From contig CAJWCO010000005.1 of assembly GCA_913031145.1 (NCBI GenBank), forward strand, positions 37,171-101,170: 64,000 nucleotides of DNA. The letters run 5' to 3'. This DNA is from an uncultured Cellvibrionales bacterium (GTDB lineage: Bacteria; Pseudomonadota; Gammaproteobacteria; Pseudomonadales; Porticoccaceae). This document shows, in pieces, positions 59,634 to 64,000 of the stretch. The first letter of the stretch is position 1; the number at the start of each line of letters is the position of its first letter. The position numbers and the translations under genes are program-made. The notes beneath the pieces are model-generated. The model worked only from the letters and a program-made list of their open reading frames with translations. It was not told the DNA's origin and ran no database searches.

Positions 59634-61371
59634 TTATTCTTTGAATCATTGATTGTACAGACGGCGGAGGCGGGTTGGTAAAGCGACTTACCAGCGTAGA
59701 AACGCCGAGGTTTAACAGCATGCCGAGCGACCCAATCCCCTCGGGTGAGATGCCGAATAGCCAATAGTCAGCGGTGTTTAAATGGGGCATCATAAACTTA
59801 AAATACACAATATAGCCAAAGGTGAATACGAGTCCACTCAGCATGCCTGCAATCGCGCCCTCGCGGGTTATCCAATGGCAGAAGATACCCAGAAGTAGAG
59901 CGGGAAATAGCGAAGCGGCTGCAAGCCCAAAAGCAAAGGCCACTACCTGGGCGACAAATGCGGGAGGGTAAATGCCAAAAAGTCCAGCCACACACACGGC
60001 CACGGCCGCTGCTAATCGCGCGAACAGCAACTCCTGACGTTCAGTAATGTGGGGCATGAACGTTTGTTTGAGCAGATCATGCGAGATGGCGCTGGAAATG
60101 ACCAGCAATAAGCCAGCTGCAGTAGACAGTGCAGCGGCCACGCCACCCGCAGCAACCAACGCGATGACCCATCCAGGTAAGCCCGCGATTTCAGGATTGG
60201 CTAAAACGATGATATCTCGATCAATGTAGACTTCGTTTGCGTGTTTGGTGGATGCGTTGCTCACTAATCGCTCACCATGGGCTCCGCGTTCATCATTAAA
60301 GTTGGGTTTGGTGGGTGTCATTGCCGCACCCGCTCCATACTGCATAAGACCGTCGGCATTTTTATCTTGCCAAGCAATTAGACCGGTATCCTCCCACTGA
60401 CTGAACCAAGGCGGTGCCTCTGCATAGGGTGTTTCATGAACTGTATTAATTAAGTTTAGTCGAGCAAAAGACGCTACGGCAGGTGCTGTTGTGTACAGAA
60501 TAGCTATGAAGATCAGTGCATAACCCGCTGATAGGCGCGCATCAGACACTTTGGGCACGGTAAAAAAACGGACTAAAACATGCGGCAGACCCGCTGTCCC
60601 AAACATTAGAGCAGCGGTTATGGCGAACACATCAGTCGTCGATTTTGAACCTTCTGTGTATGGGCTGAACCCCAAATCTAACAACACCGCATCGAGTTTT
60701 TGAAGCACCGATAGTTGCGATCCATCATTCACGGTTGCGCCAAACCCAAATTGTGGGATGGGGTTGTCAGTAATCATCAAAGAAATGTAGATGGCGGGGA
60801 CCATATAAGCAAAAATAAGCACGCAATACTGCGCAACTTGCGTGTAGGTTATGCCCTTCATACCGCCAAGAACGGCATACATAAAAACCACAGCCATACC
60901 GATCATGACGCCAGTACTGACATCGACTTCGAGAAAGCGTGAAAATACGATCCCGACACCGCGCATTTGACCCGCGACATACGTAAAGGACACAAAGATT
61001 AAGCAAACTACTGCGACCAGACGTGCGGTCTGCGAATAGTATCGTTCGCCAATAAAATCAGGAATTGTGAAGCGACCGAACTTTCGTAAATATGGCGCTA
61101 AGAGCAGAGCAAGGAGCACATAACCCCCGGTCCAACCTAAAAGATAGACGGAACCATCTCGCCCCATGAAGGAAATAATTCCTGCCATAGAGATAAACGA
61201 AGCGGCGCTCATCCAGTCAGCTGCGGTGGCCATTCCGTTCGCGAGTGGGTGCACGCCACCGCCGGCTACATAAAAATCCTTTGTCGAGCTGGCGCGCGAC
61301 CACACCGCAATACCAATGTATAAAGCAAAGGAAAGTCCAACAAAGATATAGGTCAGCAGCTGAGTGCTCAT
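59614..61371 (-). CDS. Sodium:solute symporter (SSS family, VC_2705-type)
   Basis: Large membrane transporter of the ActP/PutP superfamily with about thirteen helices. The SSS features ASFISMAGIISFMGRDGS (sodium-site region), IPDFIGERYYSQTARL and GGMKGITYTQVAQYCVL are present. An extracytoplasmic stretch at about residues 320-395 carries DKNADG, an EF-hand-like calcium motif. I start at ATG 61371 (MSTQLLTYIF), giving 585 residues; the further upstream in-frame codons overlap the small-subunit gene. That gene (DUF4212) ends 2 bp upstream, the pairing typical of the VC_2705 subfamily. Substrate unknown; acetate or another monocarboxylate is plausible but not shown. Confidence 0.88.
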   Translation of the reverse strand: MSTQLLTYIFVGLSFALYIGIAVWSRASSTKDFYVAGGGVHPLANGMATAADWMSAASFISMAGIISFMGRDGSVYLLGWTGGYVLLALLLAPYLRKFGRFTIPDFIGERYYSQTARLVAVVCLIFVSFTYVAGQMRGVGIVFSRFLEVDVSTGVMIGMAVVFMYAVLGGMKGITYTQVAQYCVLIFAYMVPAIYISLMITDNPIPQFGFGATVNDGSQLSVLQKLDAVLLDLGFSPYTEGSKSTTDVFAITAALMFGTAGLPHVLVRFFTVPKVSDARLSAGYALIFIAILYTTAPAVASFARLNLINTVHETPYAEAPPWFSQWEDTGLIAWQDKNADGLMQYGAGAAMTPTKPNFNDERGAHGERLVSNASTKHANEVYIDRDIIVLANPEIAGLPGWVIALVAAGGVAAALSTAAGLLLVISSAISHDLLKQTFMPHITERQELLFARLAAAVAVCVAGLFGIYPPAFVAQVVAFAFGLAAASLFPALLLGIFCHWITREGAIAGMLSGLVFTFGYIVYFKFMMPHLNTADYWLFGISPEGIGSLGMLLNLGVSTLVSRFTNPPPPSVQSMIQRIRVPRAD

Positions 61372-61373
61372 GG

Positions 61374-61664
61374 TCAGGACGGTTTGTCTGCGTTGTCGTC
61401 CACTCCGAACTTTCGGTCGAGCGCTTGCATTCTCCAGGTGTAAACAAAGATCAAACCCACAAATACCAAGATTGCGCCTTGTTGTGCAAACCAAAAGCCG
61501 AGTTTAAAACCAAACAGCGAAAACTGATCGAGCCAGTCAACCCAGAGTATGCTAGCGCCAAAAGAGACAGTAAACCAAACCGCTAGAAGCTTCGCCAACA
61601 GCGCTAAATTGGCTTGCCAGTAGCTTCTTTCTCGTTCTATCTGATCGTCAGAGGATTGCGTCAT
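61374..61664 (-). CDS. DUF4212 protein, putative small subunit of the sodium:solute symporter
   Basis: A 96-residue protein with two membrane helices (about 22-45 and 58-79) and an N-terminal ERERSYWQANLALLAKLLAVW segment, as in DUF4212. The helix pair is joined by DWLDQFSLFGFKLGFWFAQQGAI, the most conserved part of the family. Its stop is 2 bp before the symporter ATG, supporting a two-subunit transporter. Family members are annotated as symporter small subunits; the biochemical role is not established. Confidence 0.88.
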   Translation of the reverse strand: MTQSSDDQIERERSYWQANLALLAKLLAVWFTVSFGASILWVDWLDQFSLFGFKLGFWFAQQGAILVFVGLIFVYTWRMQALDRKFGVDDNADKPS

Positions 61665-61791
61665 AATATGCGATTCGTTGTGTTGGACCCTTAATGGCTG
61701 GGCTTTTTAATTGGGTTTTTTAGCCGGGCGTTATTTTACGCTTTTTTCTTGCCACCATAACTGTATAGAACTTTACCAAAAGTGAGCAGTG

Positions 61792-63528
61792 TTATCGACT
61801 AGTGTTTTTTGGATAAAGGGGTTTCAGCGGCTGTTCTCCCGCACGTTCGGCGAATGTGGGTTGTATTGATTGTTGTTTTAGTTGACTCAGTAACTTTTCC
61901 AGATCGACGTCCGAGGCCAGTCCTTCGCTGTATAGATTTTTGTCTAATAAGGCAAAGTGCTCCGCGAGTGCAGAGTCGCCTAAACGCGCGGCGAGAGCTT
62001 GCAAGGTGCTGGGAGGTGATTCGGGGAGCAAAATAGCAGCCCAATCTAAAATAGCGCTTCGCATCATTACTAGGTCTTGGTTGTTGGCAAAATCTCGGAT
62101 CCGTTTGAGTTGTTGCTTGCGCGTTAACGCATTTCTATCGGGAGGTGTTTTAACACCTCGTTGTATTTTTTTAGCTGGACCGCGAGTGCGTAAAAAAAGA
62201 AAGCTGGTCAAGCACAAAAGAAGTCCGTTGCCAACCAAAGACAGCATTAACAGGGGCGACGATGGCGGCGCTTCAAGCGTCCTAGGTAGTGTTCGATCTT
62301 CGACTCTGGGACCTTCGGGAAGAATCGAGGTTTCCGGTAAGGACGTTCCTGTGGCGATCTCGAGTACACGACTGTCAATCGATGCTCGCTCCGTTCGTTG
62401 AGTGCGCGTATTCCACCAGACCAATTCGATGGGCGGTAATCTGATCTGACCCGCACGATTTGGCACCATGGCCATAGATTCTATGCGCACACCGAGTGTT
62501 CCTTGATCAGTTTTTCGTGTCTCTATCTGAGCCTGATCAGGGTACAAGCGATAATCGGGTGATGTGCCGAGCTTTAATGGATGGATTTGCGCGCCGGTGA
62601 GACCCGCGGCAGTCACTGTGATGCTCCGCGTGATGGGCTCACCGACCCGCAGCGTGCCTAAATCACCGCTCCAGATTTCGGTCAATTCGACTTGCGAACT
62701 GGGCAACCATGGATATCCATCCATTTGTTTGGGCGGCTCGACGACTTCAATTTTTTTAGTCGACGTCGTGCGCACAACTTGGTTGCCTCTCTGTAAAAAT
62801 CCTCCGAACTGGCGCATGTTCGGTGCTTGGAAGGCATTAAAACGTTGCTTGGGGATGCTCAACGCCCCGCTGTTCTGCGGAAAAATCGCGTAGCGCACTT
62901 CTATCACCGAGTACTCCACACCGTCGATTCGTTTTTGATAAGGAATTTGCGCAATTTCCTGTACGGTTGCGCCCTCAATCGTCAGTGGGGTTAAGCTCAT
63001 GTCAGTTAGAGGTAACGAGTAGCAAAGTCGCTGTGTCAGAAGAATTTGTTCTTGCACATAGACGCGTTCTTTCTCGACGAGGGTTTCGGTAAAAATGGCT
63101 GGCTTTGATCCACTTGTGGTAGCATTTTTAGCGCTTCGAACACGCATCTGCAACGCGTTGCTAACGTCCCCAAGATAATTCAGAGATGGAATAATCAAGG
63201 CTCCGGCGCGCCTTGGCATGAGTGATAACGTCCAGTCGGTATAGGACTGGCCTCTGCCATTGCTCCAGTTGTATTGTTGCTGGCGACTTCGTGAAACGAC
63301 ATCAAAGTCGGTTTGTAAGACGTTAAAATCTGGGTTGCTCGAATCTGCTTGACCCTCGAAGCGCAACATCAATTGCACACTTTCGTTTTCATTGATTAGG
63401 GTGCGGTCGAGTTTTGCAGTGAGCTTGGCAGAGGCTGCAGTGATGCATAGCAATGGTGCGATCATGATAATGAGTCTGCACGCGAGTGCACTGTATTGCC
63501 AACGCTTAACGGGAACTGCTTGTGTCAT
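61792..63528 (-). CDS. batD: BatD family protein (aerotolerance operon type)
   Basis: Membrane-anchored periplasmic protein of the Bat (Bacteroides aerotolerance) operon. A signal peptide occupies about residues 1-34 (hydrophobic LIIMIAPLLCITAASA). The BatD repeat-like domains follow (KLDRTLINENESVQLMLRFEG; SLMPRRAGALIIPSLNY; VEYSVIEVRYAIFPQNSGAL). A membrane helix lies at about 427-445 (LLMLSLVGNGLLLCLTSFLFL) and a cytoplasmic tail at its end. GGAGG is about ten bases before the ATG. The upstream gene on this strand is a Bat-type TPR protein. Function in this lineage is unproved. Confidence 0.88.
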   Translation of the reverse strand: MTQAVPVKRWQYSALACRLIIMIAPLLCITAASAKLTAKLDRTLINENESVQLMLRFEGQADSSNPDFNVLQTDFDVVSRSRQQQYNWSNGRGQSYTDWTLSLMPRRAGALIIPSLNYLGDVSNALQMRVRSAKNATTSGSKPAIFTETLVEKERVYVQEQILLTQRLCYSLPLTDMSLTPLTIEGATVQEIAQIPYQKRIDGVEYSVIEVRYAIFPQNSGALSIPKQRFNAFQAPNMRQFGGFLQRGNQVVRTTSTKKIEVVEPPKQMDGYPWLPSSQVELTEIWSGDLGTLRVGEPITRSITVTAAGLTGAQIHPLKLGTSPDYRLYPDQAQIETRKTDQGTLGVRIESMAMVPNRAGQIRLPPIELVWWNTRTQRTERASIDSRVLEIATGTSLPETSILPEGPRVEDRTLPRTLEAPPSSPLLMLSLVGNGLLLCLTSFLFLRTRGPAKKIQRGVKTPPDRNALTRKQQLKRIRDFANNQDLVMMRSAILDWAAILLPESPPSTLQALAARLGDSALAEHFALLDKNLYSEGLASDVDLEKLLSQLKQQSIQPTFAERAGEQPLKPLYPKNTSR

Positions 63529-63572
63529 AGAGTTTTCGCCTCCTCGCGCGCCATCTCCGAATACTTGGGTTT

Positions 63573-64000
63573 TTTAGTAACGCTCGGATTGTTTGTTATT
63601 GGGTGGGGTGGGGCGGCGCGCCTGATTATCGTGCTGATGCGCCTGATATTTAAATTTTGCACGCAACAAACCGCCGGGATCGTCGGGGATACTGCGCAAA
63701 AGCTGCTCGAGTTCCTGTTGTGCTTGTCGGTTGCCCTCGCTATTTTCAGCAGACTCGGGCGGCGGGACGGGTTCCCGTGCGACATTTTCCTCTCCTTGCT
63801 TTTTTTGCAGGGTCGGGTCTTTATCGGCAAATTTATCTGAGTCTAAAGGTTTGGCCGAGTTGCCATTGTCGTTCTTTTCACTTACTGCATTTTGGCTATC
63901 TTGACCGTTTTTCTGCTGTTGGCTCCGCTGTTGGTTCTGCTGTTGGCTCCGCTGTTGGTTCTGCTGTTGGCTCTGCTGTTGGTTCTGCTGTTGGTTCTGC
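63573..64000 (-). CDS. 3' end of a Bat-operon VWA/TPR protein (BatB/BatC-type), Q/N-rich; 5' end outside window
   Basis: An open frame enters from the right edge and stops at 63575-63573 (TAA). It begins with Gln/Asn/Ser/Arg repeats (QNQQ/QSQQ/RSQQ), then a charged linker, and ends with a segment near ELEQLLRSIPDDPGGLLRAKF, a C-terminal signature of Bat TPR/VWA proteins (usually IPDDPGGLLRRKF). About 141 residues are visible; the VWA and TPR parts would lie beyond 64000. batD starts 44 bp downstream. Overlapping frames on both strands in this interval are shadows of this gene. Confidence 0.8.
63916..64000 (-). repeat. Tandem 12-bp repeat encoding Q/N-rich tetrapeptides
   Basis: Seven consecutive 12-bp units of the form CTGTTGGYTCYG (plus strand) run from 63916 to 63999 and continue past the window edge. 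On the minus strand they encode QNQQ, QSQQ or RSQQ inside the Bat-type protein. Units alternate between two close versions, as expected from slippage and unequal copying. Confidence 0.9.

Noticed and set aside
61372..61494. 41-residue N-terminal extension of the sodium symporter
   Set aside because: It overlaps the DUF4212 gene in another frame, and the ATG at 61371 begins the first membrane helix as expected.
63496..63840. Plus-strand (114 codons) and minus-strand (63525-63830, 101 codons) frames near the window end
   Set aside because: Both are out of frame with the Bat-type C-terminal coding sequence, which has a recognisable IPDDPGGLL motif and a proper stop at 63573.
63916..64000. Regular short repeats considered as CRISPR
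   Set aside because: Units are 12 bp, directly adjacent without spacers, and stay in frame inside a protein.

Overview
The window is an almost fully coding stretch of a gammaproteobacterial chromosome of moderate G+C. Gene content and order resemble Pseudomonadales/Cellvibrionales-type marine gammaproteobacteria: a fused tyrA-aroA after gyrA-pheA, pepA-holC-valS divergent from lptFG, rpsF-rpsR-membrane protein-rplI-dnaB, uvrA divergent from an MFS gene and ssb, ilvIHC-pssA, and a long-form purC. No phage, IS element, CRISPR array, tRNA or rRNA was seen. Nearly all genes are housekeeping genes. Taxonomy below class is inference from gene order.

Layout. 1-7979 (+): 3' part of gyrA, pheA, tyrA-aroA fusion, cmk, rpsA, ihfB (aromatic amino acids, then translation and nucleoid). 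8006-15072 (-): rep, valS, holC, pepA. 15159-17335 (+): lptF and lptG, the LPS-exporter permeases. 17352-19440 (-): glpK and an RDD membrane protein. 19557-25466 (+): rlmB, the rpsF-rpsR-(membrane protein)-rplI operon, dnaB, panC, panD. 25783-32165 (+): ilvI-ilvH-ilvC, a tyrosine-phosphatase-like gene, pssA, a divergent holD-like gene and rimI. 32743-33951 (+): a DUF2750 gene and a DUF3581 gene. 33925-36801 (-): uvrA, divergent from a YajR-like MFS gene and ssb (37126-39007). 39623-40102 (+): a peroxiredoxin. 40173-41951 (-): fabB and fabA, divergent from ispB (42089). 43224-46270 (+): pntA and pntB. 46789-49374 (+): clpB behind a clear sigma-32 promoter. 49371-50998 (-): an unknown gene and purC. 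51173-59589 (+): TIGR01777 epimerase, SDR, alpha/beta hydrolase, aromatic aminotransferase, nadK, rhomboid protease, YeaC-like protein, pepN. 59614-64000 (-): a sodium:solute symporter with its DUF4212 small subunit, then a BatD protein and the 3' end of a Q/N-rich Bat-type TPR protein that runs off the window.

How the genes connect. Three replisome accessory parts lie within 26 kb: chi (holC), a probable psi (holD-like, upstream of rimI as in E. coli) and SSB, whose C-terminal tail is the known ligand of chi; DnaB and Rep are also here. Membrane and envelope supply is represented by fabA/fabB, pssA, lptFG, ispB and glpK. Redox cofactor supply is represented by pntAB and nadK.

I did not find a convincing new multi-gene system. 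The most useful leads are: the divergent psi candidate; a phosphatase gene inserted between ilvC and pssA; a GyrA box with Met in place of the usual Lys/Arg; a 615-bp gene-free stretch after ssb with nested inverted repeats; structured leaders before rpsA and rpsF; a possibly leaderless lptF mRNA; and an unrecognised gene translationally coupled to purC. Non-coding stretches longer than about 300 bp are each described. Functional calls rest on motif and gene-order recognition by eye; no database search was run.
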